Of a DNA stretch of 37,540 nucleotides, positions 1 through 8,400 are shown one piece after another; positions within the stretch are counted from its first letter, which is position 1, and each line of letters begins with the position of its first letter. Location: positions 1 through 37,540 of the IMG/VR virus record IMGVR_UViG_3300025070_000098; one strand, given 5' to 3'. Below the pieces are notes generated by a model that saw only the letters and a program-made list of their open reading frames with translations, was not told the origin of the DNA and did not search any database. This DNA is from a virus. Both the position numbers and the translations under genes were made by a program.

Positions 1-90
1 CCAATTAGGAACTTCTTGACCACGTTCTATAACATAATATTCATAGAGAGCATCATCGATAGTCTGTGCGATCTGTAAATTCTTCTTCAT
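1..90 (-). CDS. Partial hypothetical protein, cut by the window edge
   Basis: The minus strand reads ATG AAG AAG AAT from position 90 and stays open for 30 codons to the end of the window (begins MKKNLQIAQT, continues with IDDALYEYYV and then IERGQEVPNW). The start lies inside the end of the small membrane protein gene at 53-262, overlapping it by 38 bases, which fits the dense overlaps of the neighbouring genes. No family is recognised from 30 residues. The shine-dalgarno is weak, so the gene is inferred mainly from the open frame and a sensible acidic/aromatic composition. Confidence 0.5.
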   Translation of the reverse strand, partial: MKKNLQIAQTIDDALYEYYVIERGQEVPNW

Positions 91-262
91 CTTCGTCAAC
101 ATCTGCATATGCATTATCCACGAAGGGTCCTCGTTTTCGTAAATGTTCTTTTCCGACATAAGAGTTTTCTGAATTTACTGCAGATACCCACACCGCAAGT
201 TTCATTACAATAAAAATTAAAACCAGTGGTGTGAAGCAACCGATTAAAATTACTGGATTCAT
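53..262 (-). CDS. Small membrane protein, unknown function
   Basis: A 69-residue protein with one clear hydrophobic segment near residues 4-28 (PVILIGCFTPLVLIFIVMKL is its core), followed by a charged tail very rich in Asp and Glu. This suggests a single-pass inner-membrane protein with an acidic cytoplasmic tail. Its ATG overlaps the stop of the upstream glutaredoxin-like gene (ATGA at 259-262), so the two are probably translationally coupled. No named family is recognised. Confidence 0.7.
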   Translation of the reverse strand: MNPVILIGCFTPLVLIFIVMKLAVWVSAVNSENSYVGKEHLRKRGPFVDNAYADVDEDEEEFTDRTDYR

Positions 263-495
263 AATAGTTTATTCTCTTGAAAGTAATGCAATGTATCTTT
301 AAGGCCACCAATATGTTTATATCCAATAGCAACTTGAGGATATTCGGCACCTTCACCGAACTCAGAAACAAATGCTCTCTGGGTAAAATGATTATTTAAT
401 TTATATTCTTGTATCTGACTATCAAGTTTTTCCAAAAGCATTCTAGCGCGTTCGCATTCTTGACTTCCGTTTGTATATATTACTATTGAATTCAT
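259..495 (-). CDS. Glutaredoxin-like protein with SxxC instead of CxxC
   Basis: A 78-residue protein with the size and order of motifs of a glutaredoxin: a first beta strand (SIVIYTNG), an active-site loop, a helix, the cis-proline strand (EYPQVAIG, residues about 50-57) and the following GG turn (HIGGLKDTL). Glutaredoxins reduce disulfides with glutathione and can supply ribonucleotide reductase, which T4-like phages use to make dNTPs. Here the active-site loop reads S11-Q-E-C14, so only the second cysteine of the usual CxxC is present. That rules out the normal dithiol mechanism and suggests either a monothiol activity with an unusual Cys or a binding role. It lies in an operon of small overlapping genes. 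Confidence 0.7.
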   Translation of the reverse strand: MNSIVIYTNGSQECERARMLLEKLDSQIQEYKLNNHFTQRAFVSEFGEGAEYPQVAIGYKHIGGLKDTLHYFQENKLL

Positions 496-512
496 TAGTT
501 TTCCTATGTTAG

Positions 513-812
513 TTACAGTGTTCTTTCTAATCTATTAGTCGCTTGATCTGGAAAGTCTCTAGGACGACTATCAGTGGCATTATCAGTCCTAGGTGAACCT
601 TCATTTGCTTTCATTGTATGTTGATAATTTGCTCTTGGATATCTGATACAAAATGGATCAGGCATCCAATAAGTTACCTGCCATTCTTGTTCTGGATTTA
701 ACTCAAGGTGCTTCTCTACTGTATGAGAAAAACTACCAAGTTGTATATATCCATCATGACTAATACATCTACCATTACCAATATCAACTAGGAATAGCAT
801 TTTACTACTCAT
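513..812 (-). CDS. Hypothetical protein
   Basis: A 99-residue soluble protein that is not recognised. It contains a central aromatic stretch (EWQVTYWMPDPFCIRYPR) and an Asn/Asp/Arg-rich C-terminus. Its ATG overlaps the stop codon of the upstream 43-residue gene (ATGA at 809-812), so it belongs to the same coupled operon. Confidence 0.65.
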   Translation of the reverse strand: MSSKMLFLVDIGNGRCISHDGYIQLGSFSHTVEKHLELNPEQEWQVTYWMPDPFCIRYPRANYQHTMKANEGSPRTDNATDSRPRDFPDQATNRLERTL

Positions 813-940
813 AGTATTTGTTGCTCTGGGTTAAGATTTTTCGCAAATTGGATAGGATCCTTTTCTGACTTATGTACCCAATGATAGCGCATCATCTCGA
901 AAATAGGATCCCACATGGTGATACAAACAAAATCAGTCAC
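809..940 (-). CDS. Small hypothetical protein with GTG start
   Basis: A 43-residue protein (first residues after the initiator TDFVCITMWDPIFEMMRYHW). The GTG at 938-940 is chosen because GGAGG lies four bases upstream of it and because it overlaps the stop of the preceding gene by eight bases, as its neighbours do. The longer reading from 997 would run far into the upstream gene and has no ribosome binding site. An ATG at 916 is also possible. Function unknown. Confidence 0.5.
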   Translation of the reverse strand: MTDFVCITMWDPIFEMMRYHWVHKSEKDPIQFAKNLNPEQQIL

Positions 941-1247
941 GTTGCCTCCAATCATCAGGTTTATCTTGCTGAAACCAATTCTTAATATCATCAGCATCAG
1001 TGAATCCCGTTTTATGATTGGATGGATCGGGATCTCCTAAACCCATCCTATTCAGAAAATCATCTGTACTGCCCTCTTCAATCTGTTGAGAAGATTGCCT
1101 TCTTGCTTGTTGTAACCAATCACGAGCAGTAGTATGACTTTTTGCAAGTTTTTCTGCCCAGATCATGTCATCTAGTTTTACCTCTTCACCATTGGCAATA
1201 CATTTGCATATGAATTCCAGTCGTAGCCGATATTGAGTGGATAACAT
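933..1247 (-). CDS. Conserved cyanophage hypothetical protein
   Basis: A 104-residue protein with a helical, basic N-terminal half (MLSTQYRLRLEFICKCIANG, then WAEKLAKSHTTARDWLQQARR) and an acidic, low-complexity C-terminal half ending in tryptophan-containing DIKNWFQQDKPDDWRQRD. The N-terminal part resembles a short helical protein that I recall as recurring in T4-like cyanophages, with no known function. It starts five bases after the stop of the upstream small membrane protein. Confidence 0.7.
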   Translation of the reverse strand: MLSTQYRLRLEFICKCIANGEEVKLDDMIWAEKLAKSHTTARDWLQQARRQSSQQIEEGSTDDFLNRMGLGDPDPSNHKTGFTDADDIKNWFQQDKPDDWRQRD

Positions 1248-1251
1248 AACG

Positions 1252-1497
1252 TTATGCTTCGTTACTTTTATTTATTTTTTCAATCAATCGTTCTGAAAGT
1301 TTTAAAGAACGACGATATATTAGATATTTTACCACAGGATTCCTAGGATTGTTAGTCAACCACCAAATCTGGCGTCTAAAATATACTTTTGCTAACTTTA
1401 CGGTATAATAAAAAAAAGCAGCAGCACTTTCATCTGTTAAGATGAAGTATGCTACCACTGCAAATATTCCAAAGAATAACATGTATGATGAATTCAT
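1252..1497 (-). CDS. Small membrane protein, unknown function
   Basis: An 81-residue protein with an N-terminal hydrophobic segment at about residues 5-20 (YMLFFGIFAVVAYFI) and a second hydrophobic/aromatic stretch near 26-37, followed by a basic tail (RRQIWW, then YRRSLKLSERLIEKINK). The charge distribution predicts the C-terminus in the cytoplasm. The ATG overlaps the stop of the upstream 59-residue gene (ATGA). No family recognised. Confidence 0.7.
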   Translation of the reverse strand: MNSSYMLFFGIFAVVAYFILTDESAAAFFYYTVKLAKVYFRRQIWWLTNNPRNPVVKYLIYRRSLKLSERLIEKINKSNEA

Positions 1498-1673
1498 TTA
1501 AAATTATTATCTCTGCGTTCATCCAAATATTTTACAACTTCTTTTCGCCATTCCATCAACTCATTATAGCACTCTTGATTATGAGCACATGCTCTGAGTT
1601 TGCTGTCAGGTTTTAATACACTTTCATAAAAAATGTAGAATGCATCTTTTCTTTTTAATTGTTTGTTTGTCAT
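1494..1673 (-). CDS. Small hypothetical protein, 59 aa
   Basis: An open frame of 59 residues beginning MTNKQLKRKDAFYIFYESVL and ending in a charged helical segment with YLDERRDNNFK. Its ATG (1671-1673) overlaps the stop of the upstream gene and its TGA (1494-1496) overlaps the ATG of the downstream gene; this two-sided ATGA coupling is strong support that it is real. It contains two cysteines in RACAHNQECYNE. Function unknown. Confidence 0.7.
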   Translation of the reverse strand: MTNKQLKRKDAFYIFYESVLKPDSKLRACAHNQECYNELMEWRKEVVKYLDERRDNNFK

Positions 1674-1912
1674 TTTAGTTTTTTCTTAGATGACTTTTGT
1701 TTAGCAGTTTTTATTTGATTGTTAATAAAATCTACAGATTGTTTGTATGTATTCATCACCTTTATTTGGTTACCATTATGTATAACCATGAACTTCTTAC
1801 CAAAAGGAACCGCAGCCCACATGCCATCTTTAGTGCAATACCCCAAAGGATTGCCAGGATTTGGTTTAAGAATTCCTGGTCTAGGAATAAATGGTTTTAA
1901 AAACTTATCCAT
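1670..1912 (-). CDS. Small basic hypothetical protein
   Basis: An 80-residue protein beginning MDKFLKPFIPRPGILKPNPG, proline-rich at the N-terminus and strongly lysine-rich at the C-terminus (IKTAKQKSSKKKLK). The ATG at 1912 is preferred over a TTG one codon earlier because AGGAG lies at a proper distance within the end of the upstream gene, which it overlaps by eight bases. The basic tail could bind nucleic acid, but that is inference only. Confidence 0.65.
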   Translation of the reverse strand: MDKFLKPFIPRPGILKPNPGNPLGYCTKDGMWAAVPFGKKFMVIHNGNQIKVMNTYKQSVDFINNQIKTAKQKSSKKKLK

Positions 1913-2318
1913 CAAGTGCTCCTAGAATTAGAATTAATATAAAGAATCCAAGTATACCACCAACAAGAAGTTGTGGTGAGAGGAATGGAATAAAAGAAAA
2001 TATAGAAACAATCCACTGCCAAAAACTAACAAAGAATGTAGAAACAATCTTCCATACTTCGATAGCAAGAATAACACCACCACCTAAAACTGCAAGTGCA
2101 AAAATTCCGCCAGAACTTCCAGATCTTGATGCAGAATATCTTTCAGATTCATCAGAAGAAGAACATGAAACAGGATTACAATTGTTTACACTTTTTGCAC
2201 CGTACATTGATTTAACTTGTGCAATCGCAGCATCGCGAGTGATACTAGGAGTATCAAATTCAACGTATTCAAGTCTATTATCAACGGTGGTGATATAAGC
2301 ACCCCAACGATGAGACAT
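1905..2318 (-). CDS. Hypothetical membrane protein
   Basis: A 137-residue protein with a soluble N-terminal 65 residues, ending in a Ser-rich linker with two cysteines (NNCNPVSCSSSDESERYSAS), then three hydrophobic segments: about 71-86 (GIFALAVLGGGVILAI), 91-110 (VSTFFVSFWQWIVSIFSFIP) and 114-133 (PQLLVGGILGFFILILILGA). It probably spans the host membrane two or three times. It is the first gene of the small-gene operon, downstream of the promoter-like sequence at 2343-2355, with GGGGAA before the ATG. Confidence 0.65.
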   Translation of the reverse strand: MSHRWGAYITTVDNRLEYVEFDTPSITRDAAIAQVKSMYGAKSVNNCNPVSCSSSDESERYSASRSGSSGGIFALAVLGGGVILAIEVWKIVSTFFVSFWQWIVSIFSFIPFLSPQLLVGGILGFFILILILGALDG

Positions 2319-2342
2319 GATGGTGTTCCCCTGATTACTTTA

Positions 2343-2355
2343 ATATTATAGCAGA
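2343..2355 (-). promoter_or_regulatory. Extended -10 promoter for the small-gene operon
   Basis: The minus strand reads TCTGCTATAATAT, with a perfect TATAAT and TG one base before it (an extended -10). It lies 26 bases upstream of the ATG at 2318. No good -35 is seen at 16-18 bases, which extended -10 promoters can tolerate. The identical 13-mer occurs in front of the helicase gene (3589-3601). Confidence 0.6.
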
Positions 2356-2358
2356 GTG

Positions 2359-2375
2359 GAGCAGGGTTTCTGCTC
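2359..2375. other. Perfect hairpin between helicase and small-gene operon
   Basis: GAGCAG-GGTTT-CTGCTC on the plus strand is a perfect six-base-pair stem with a five-base loop. It sits 15 bases after the helicase stop codon and just upstream of the -10 at 2345-2350. It lacks a U-run in either direction, so it may be a weak terminator, an mRNA 3' end or an operator overlapping the -35 position. Confidence 0.45.
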
Positions 2376-2389
2376 ATAATGTGACAGTT

Positions 2390-3565
2390 CTACTTCCGCA
2401 CTACGGAAATCGCTGGCTCTCCTTGCTGAAACACTGTATCAACCACTGCCTGAACGCTCCTAGCAGTGCTGATACCCACCTTATCAAACACTGGAACACA
2501 TACCAATCCAAACGTCTTCTCAGCGCCTCCTAGGCGGATCACACGCCCAATGCTCTGGGAAATACCGATATAATCCATATTCCGCATGAATAGAACTGCC
2601 TCCAGTCCCTTGACGTTGATGCCTTCAGATAGAATAGAGTGGTGCATCACAACAAAACGAGTGCTATCTGAACCCCACTGATTAAGAGTCTTAAAGAATA
2701 CCTCACGGGACACTTTCTTGCCATTGATGATAGCACCAGTTTTGCTGGTAATATACATCCAGTTGTAACCACGCTCATACAACTGCTGACAAAAATCAGA
2801 TTGAGTCACAAGACGCACAATCTGCTTGGTAGAACGTGCTGCAATTAGAATCTTATTGAGTGAGTTGGCATCAATAGTATCAAGCAGGTTCTTCTCATCA
2901 GATTGCTTGAAATCACCCTGAGGAAGTTGCTGAACCACAACCTTAGGAGGAAGAATGTAACCTTCCTCAACCAGTTTAGGTGCAGGAATATTACAGATAA
3001 CCTGTCCATAAACCTCAGGATCATTCATTCCTGGTTTGAAAACAGTCAGAGAATGCTTAGGAGTTGCTGTGAAGAAATAGCAACGATCAGCATCATTACT
3101 GAAGAACTCAGTCGCAGGAAAGAAGTTACGTTGAACTGAGTTATGTGCCTCATCAAAGTAAATGCAATTTACCTCAATGTCTGCCTCTTGAATGCGATGT
3201 AGGGAGTGATATGTGGTGAAGATGATGACATTCTCACCAGCAGTTCTTGCAGTGTTGTTAAACAGTGCAATCTGCTCTGGTTTGGTGCTACTGAAATACT
3301 CAATCTCACCACTATGAACATGCATTACGTGAGTGTGAGTATTATCAATCACCTCAAGAAACTCTTTGCAGAGTTGTTCTGCTAGAAGAATGCGGGGAGC
3401 AACAACAACAATAGTAGAACCGTTATCAATATACTTTTGATTCTCAATAATATCATGTATCATGCACATGGTCTTACCACCACCAGTGGGGATGATAACC
3501 TGACCTTTGTCATATGCCAGCATCGCATTCAGTGCTTTCTTCTGGTGTGGGCGAAGGGTGACCAA
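2390..3565 (-). CDS. DEAH-box superfamily 2 helicase
   Basis: A 391-residue ATP-dependent helicase or translocase. Visible SF2 motifs in order: motif Q/I region RPHQKKAL then Walker A PTGGGKT (residues 26-32), motif Ia VVVAPRILL (53-61), DEAH box YFDEAH (136-141), motif III TATP (166-169) and motif VI QSIGRVIR (337-344). The fold is that of the restriction-enzyme ResIII/RAD3-like group; no nuclease domain is present. The start is TTG at 3565, with AGGAG five bases upstream, directly before LRPHQKKAL, so no N-terminal domain is missing. It follows two methyltransferase-like genes, which makes a joint DNA-modification or anti-restriction role plausible; UvsW-like recombination is the alternative. 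Its GC content is visibly higher than that of the structural genes. Confidence 0.85.
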   Translation of the reverse strand: MVTLRPHQKKALNAMLAYDKGQVIIPTGGGKTMCMIHDIIENQKYIDNGSTIVVVAPRILLAEQLCKEFLEVIDNTHTHVMHVHSGEIEYFSSTKPEQIALFNNTARTAGENVIIFTTYHSLHRIQEADIEVNCIYFDEAHNSVQRNFFPATEFFSNDADRCYFFTATPKHSLTVFKPGMNDPEVYGQVICNIPAPKLVEEGYILPPKVVVQQLPQGDFKQSDEKNLLDTIDANSLNKILIAARSTKQIVRLVTQSDFCQQLYERGYNWMYITSKTGAIINGKKVSREVFFKTLNQWGSDSTRFVVMHHSILSEGINVKGLEAVLFMRNMDYIGISQSIGRVIRLGGAEKTFGLVCVPVFDKVGISTARSVQAVVDTVFQQGEPAISVVRK

Positions 3566-3588
3566 GTGCTCTCCTGTCCTGTATGAAC

Positions 3589-3601
3589 ATATTATAGCAG
3601 A
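3589..3601 (-). promoter_or_regulatory. Extended -10 promoter for the helicase gene
   Basis: The minus strand reads TCTGCTATAATAT, identical to the element at 2343-2355, with TATAAT preceded by TGC. It lies 25 bases before the TTG start of the helicase. A poor -35 (TTCCTT) is at 17 bases. A palindrome GGGATCCC lies just upstream in the spacer region. Confidence 0.6.
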
Positions 3602-3631
3602 AAAGGGATCCCAAAGGAACCCCCTGTGCCA

Positions 3632-4039
3632 CTAGAAGAACTGTTCTACACCAACCGGTTCCCCAAAACCATAATCATATGTAAGAGCATCATGACACAC
3701 ATAATGTGGGTGATCAATAGGAACACCAACTCTCTCACACATTTCTTTATGATTATCTTCCATCAATTCTACAGCATACAACATATTATCGAGAATGTGT
3801 TGTTCGGAATGATACTTAAGGAGTTCATTCTTGAGTGCAATAATAAAGTTACCCGAACCAGCAGAGTTATCCAAAAACTTTGATTCTGGATTCATTCTCT
3901 TCTCAATATCAATTATCTGAACCATTGCTTCACACATTTCCATTGGTGTGAATACTTCTTGAGTTTCAGCAATCCTTTCATCTGAACGCTCAATATTAGA
4001 TCCAGTATCTTTATTATGTTGATTCTTATCAGTGCCCAT
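3632..4039 (-). CDS. Truncated N6-DNA methyltransferase, SAM-binding part only
   Basis: A 135-residue protein with the opening of a type I-like N6-adenine methyltransferase: QEVFTP (residues 27-32), typical of the region before motif I, then the SAM-binding motif I FLDNSAGSGNF (55-65), an acidic motif II region (YAVELMEDN) and the motif III-like DALTYDYGF. The protein ends (GVEQFF) just where the catalytic NPPY motif would follow, so it cannot be a complete enzyme alone. The ATG at 4039 overlaps the end of the upstream methyltransferase gene by 11 bases and is preferred over a start at 4117 that would overlap by 89. It may complement the upstream protein in trans, or be a natural relic. Confidence 0.7.
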   Translation of the reverse strand: MGTDKNQHNKDTGSNIERSDERIAETQEVFTPMEMCEAMVQIIDIEKRMNPESKFLDNSAGSGNFIIALKNELLKYHSEQHILDNMLYAVELMEDNHKEMCERVGVPIDHPHYVCHDALTYDYGFGEPVGVEQFF

Positions 4040-5387
4040 TTCCGTATCTTTCAGTGTATGCTTTAATGAATTTACCTTTGCCAAAATGAGGAATACCATT
4101 GGTAGTTCCTGTAGCAATCTTCCTCAAACTACCATCACCATTCTGCCCCATAGCAACAATACGTTGAAGGATTTCTTCTTTAGTAATATCGTCATCTGAG
4201 CGAACACGAATGTAATTATGAGAAGAAGATTTCTCATAATCTAACCACGGTTTTCCATCAGCATTCTTTTCACCGGGCAAGAATACTTTACCAGATGCTC
4301 CACCACCATCTCCACCGACAAAAATATCAGCATCATATCGGTTCTCATACTTAAGAAACTCGATATGTGGGTGATGCTTGTATTCAGGATCTAATTCACG
4401 TTGCTTCTCACCAATCTTCCACTCTTGAATACAAGCATCGATACTAGCAGCAAAATCATTATCAGCACAATCTTTAGTACTTACAATCTCAAGATCTCGA
4501 TCGATTTTATTAAAGTTATCAGAACCTTGCTTCACAGATTTAGGAAGCACGAGAATAATTTGTCCCTTCTTAGCACGAATACGATCAGCAGAATTATTCA
4601 AAAACTTAAGTGCCAATCTACCACCTTTACCATAAGGAGGATTACCAATAACAGCATCAAAATCCATATCGTTGTATTCTTCTTCGGTAATTTTAGTAAT
4701 ATTATCAGGAACATTTGCCATTCCTGAAGGATTCATATCATAATCTTTGTCAGTGTAGATATTTGTATATCCCTTTTTAGACAACGTGATAGAAAAATGT
4801 CCAAAGGCATCTTGTGGAATATAAATCATAGCATCTTTTGCCAGATTTTTCAACTTATCAATAATTTCTACTACGAGATGCAATTTAGGAGCACGAATTG
4901 CTTCAGGATTCTTCTCCTTAATCAGTTTTTTATGAGATTCTGGGGTGAATCCGAAAACTTTTTCTTGCTCATAAAATCTTTCATTGAGTTCGATTAGTTC
5001 TTTTTTAAGAAAAGAAATAAACTCGGAATAAGATGTAATCCACAAAGGTGCTTCTACAACTTCTGATGAACCTCCAAGAGTTGATTTCCTACAACCAGCA
5101 GCAAATAGTGCTGAACGAACATAATGATCTGTTAGGTCGACATGACAATCAAGATAATCATCAGCAACAACTTCCTCTGGAAGATGTGAATAATCTCTAT
5201 CATCAAACCTTTTGAATCCTCGCTCTGCTTTTGTCATACCAACAAATGCACATATAGGATATTCACCCAGTTCAATCAATCTCTTGATTGATTTCTGCAT
5301 ATGAAAGTAAATCCTAGTATGCTTCGTATCTACTGGATTTCTATAGAAAGGATCTTCGACGTGAATAGCATCCATTAGACCATTCAT
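4029..5387 (-). CDS. N6-adenine DNA methyltransferase-like protein with NPPY
   Basis: A 452-residue protein whose central part carries the catalytic motif IV of amino-methyltransferases, FDAVIGNPPYGKGG (243-256), followed by a strand and LVLPKSVKQ (279-287), the usual arrangement in Eco57I/TaqI-like enzymes. The expected SAM-binding motif I position (about 188-199) reads IYIPQDAFGHFS, lacking the normal GxG, although the following ITLSKKGYTNIYTDKDYD still looks like the strand and acidic residue of motif II. The N-terminal 180 residues are not recognised. It is the first gene of a cassette with the SAM-binding fragment and the DEAH helicase, under a host-type promoter. It could protect phage DNA, alter expression or act in an R-M-like complex. 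Confidence 0.75.
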   Translation of the reverse strand: MNGLMDAIHVEDPFYRNPVDTKHTRIYFHMQKSIKRLIELGEYPICAFVGMTKAERGFKRFDDRDYSHLPEEVVADDYLDCHVDLTDHYVRSALFAAGCRKSTLGGSSEVVEAPLWITSYSEFISFLKKELIELNERFYEQEKVFGFTPESHKKLIKEKNPEAIRAPKLHLVVEIIDKLKNLAKDAMIYIPQDAFGHFSITLSKKGYTNIYTDKDYDMNPSGMANVPDNITKITEEEYNDMDFDAVIGNPPYGKGGRLALKFLNNSADRIRAKKGQIILVLPKSVKQGSDNFNKIDRDLEIVSTKDCADNDFAASIDACIQEWKIGEKQRELDPEYKHHPHIEFLKYENRYDADIFVGGDGGGASGKVFLPGEKNADGKPWLDYEKSSSHNYIRVRSDDDITKEEILQRIVAMGQNGDGSLRKIATGTTNGIPHFGKGKFIKAYTERYGNGH

Positions 5388-5425
5388 AATGTAGTTAGAG
5401 CTAACTCTTCAACCTTAACAAAGGC

Positions 5426-5454
5426 ACTCTAGCAAGAACAGAGCACCTTGTCAA
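5426..5454 (-). promoter_or_regulatory. Host-type promoter of the methyltransferase cassette
   Basis: The minus strand holds TTGACA (5454-5449), a 17-base spacer and TAGAGT (5431-5426), with TGC directly before the -10. The -35 is perfect and the spacing optimal for the vegetative sigma factor. The leader to the ATG at 5387 is about 30 bases. The promoter begins immediately downstream of the end of the fibre gene. Confidence 0.75.
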
Positions 5455-5462
5455 GCCCCCTA

Positions 5463-8400
5463 TTAGTGCAGATCTACAAATGATCCACTTGCCTTCACTT
5501 GCAATTTATTTGTAGTTATGTTATAAATGACTGAACCATCTGGAATACCACCAGCAGTATTCATTGTATTTCTGTTAGTAGTTGTCATTTGTGGGAAAGC
5601 AATTGCTTCAAAATCAGAACTGTTTGCTGCTACAGTAACAATACCAACATAACTATCTTCACTGTTTGCTGTAGCAAGTCCAACTTTTAATCTGTTTTCT
5701 GGTTTAGAGAAGAACAATCCACCAATAACTTGTGTTCCACTACCAGATGGTAATGTTGGATCAGACATAGTTGCATTACTAGTGGTATTGATCATAGTTG
5801 TAATCGTTTGCTGTGATAATGAAGGAACAATCATAGGACTGTTACATGCTCCAAGATCAAATGCACTACGTGGAACGTATGTGTTGATTCCAACCTTATA
5901 TTCATGTTGCCATGAATATTCTGCTTCTGGTCTCCCTTTCTTAAGAGTTGGAACTGAAGGATCATTAATACTATGCACAAAAATGCATGATCCACCATCA
6001 TCTCCAACAACTGACATATTACCCGTATGAGATAATTCGCCATATGATACTGGGCTGAGATTGCCTATGGTAGCCAGATTTCTTTCATCAGAAGGTAAGA
6101 CGTTTGTACCAATACCTAATACTCCAGCATTACCATCATGAGCAACTATTACAGTATTACTTATACTTGCGGAACCCAATATAGTTAAGGTATCGCCTGC
6201 TGCATCTGTAAGAGTATCTTGTGCATCTGTGCCGATTGTTCCGCCAACTAATAAGGTTGCAATACCGACAGTAATCTTTAAATCATCAGAATTAATAATT
6301 GATGAATTTAAAGTTGCAAATGTACTGACTCCAGTTGAATTAATATTGCCATCAATATTTGAATTAAATGGGACATTTGAACTTCCCAAAGTAACTTGAT
6401 TTGCACCAGAACCAATAGTCAATATTCCAGTAATCACAGCATCATTAGAAACCAAAAGATCTCCAACAACATCCAATTCTTTTGTTGGTGCTGGGTTATT
6501 AATACCAACTAATTCATCATGAGTTATGTGTAATATTTCATTGCCACTAATTAAAACTTTAAAATTACTTGAAGTATTAATTCCACTTCCAGTTGCGAGA
6601 TCAATTGAAATATCTCCACCAGAATCCTTATTTGATATGTTAAAATTAGTTCCATCATAATTGATAGTTGAACTATCATCAGTATTTCCAATGTCACTTG
6701 CGAAAACAATTTTACTATTTCCAGTTTCTGAAATTAATTCTAGATCAGCATCATTATACTTTACAACCTGAATAGCAGATGATGGTGCTGATGTTCCAAT
6801 ACCAATACTTTGATCAGATGAAATGATGGTAAATGAAGTGCTTCCTGATCCAACAAATACGTTGTTAGTGATATCAACTGTGGATAAAGATAATCCAGCG
6901 CCAATAATAACTCTATCTTCTGCAGAATTTAAAACTAGTTCACCAGATCTAGTATCAATTGTATTTGCAACTGATCCAATTCTTATTTCATCAATAAATG
7001 CCTGAGAAAATGCATTATTACTATCTCCAATAGGATGAGTTTTATCAGTATTTGGTAAGACCGAGTCACTGAATGTTACAACACCAACTGGAAAAAAGTT
7101 TGTAATTATAACACTACCATATGGTGCTGTTAATTCTAAATTCCCAGATTCTGCTCTAATTTCTTGGTCTGATCCAACACCAACTCTAATATTATCAACA
7201 TAAAGTTCAGAATATCTAAGAGATGAAGAACCAAGAGGCACTGTTTGATCTACAGTTGGTGATAATGAAGTAATTGCATTTATATTGGTAACATTTAATG
7301 ATGTTAGTGTAGTAACACCCGTAACATTTAAATCATCCTGAACAATAACTGTTCCTTGAGTAGAATCAATTAATAAAGAACCTTCTCTAGTTGATATTTT
7401 ATTAGAAGCAGCAGCACCCACTGTTACTTCATTTAAGAATGCTTCTGCAAATGCAGTTCCAACTGAACCGATACCACTAGATTTATCTGAACTTGGAGTA
7501 AATTCTGTATTAGTAGTAATAGTATCAATATTTAATGCTGTTAGTGTTGTAACACCTGTAACATTTAGATCATCTTGTATGATAACTGTTCCTTGAGTAG
7601 AATCTAAGATTAGAGATTCACTTCTAGTAGAAACTGTATTTGATGAAGCAGAACCAACTGTTATTTCTCCAATAAATCCCTGTGAGAAAGCATTATTATT
7701 TGCTCCAAGAGCAGCATTTTTATCAGCATCAGGTGCTATAGATGTATCAACAACTATAGAAGAAGATGTTACGTCGCCTGTAACTGTAACATTACTACCA
7801 ATATTTGCTGTTCCAGATACTATCAAGTTATCATCAATGGTGGTTGTTCCACCAGCAGAATCAATGATTAAATTGCCGGAAGTAGTATCAATTTCATTAT
7901 TATCGGTAATTCCAATTTGAATATTATCAATAGTTGCACCAGCACTTGCATCAATTGCTCCTGCAAAAGTTGATACTCCACTAGTTGTTAATTTCTGTAC
8001 TACAATTTCAGTTGCAGTGATGTCTGTAATTGTAGAGATACCAATTGTTGCATCTGATGCAGATACACTAGTTAGTGTCGATACACCAAGAATAGATGAA
8101 TGTCGAGAAACTTGAAAATCACCAACTACTGTTGCACCAACTCCAGTAGTTTCAAATCTCTTAGTATTATCGTAATATAGTGCAGCAGATCCATCAATGT
8201 TAAAATCTGCCATAGATTCCGAAGAACCATTTTTAATAAACACTCCACCATCAGATGATGAAATATTTAAATTGCCAGTTCCAGTATCGCTAATATATGA
8301 ATTGCTTCCATCATGATATATTTGTAAATCTTCATCGGTTCCGATATATATCTTCTTATCATCAATTAAATATACACTTCCGGCAAGTCCAACATTACCA

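Noticed and set aside
3632-5387. Frameshift joining the two methyltransferase genes
   Set aside because: The 11-base overlap has a proper stop and ATG, and fusing the two would give motifs in the wrong order (NPPY before motif I), so a sequencing error does not explain it.
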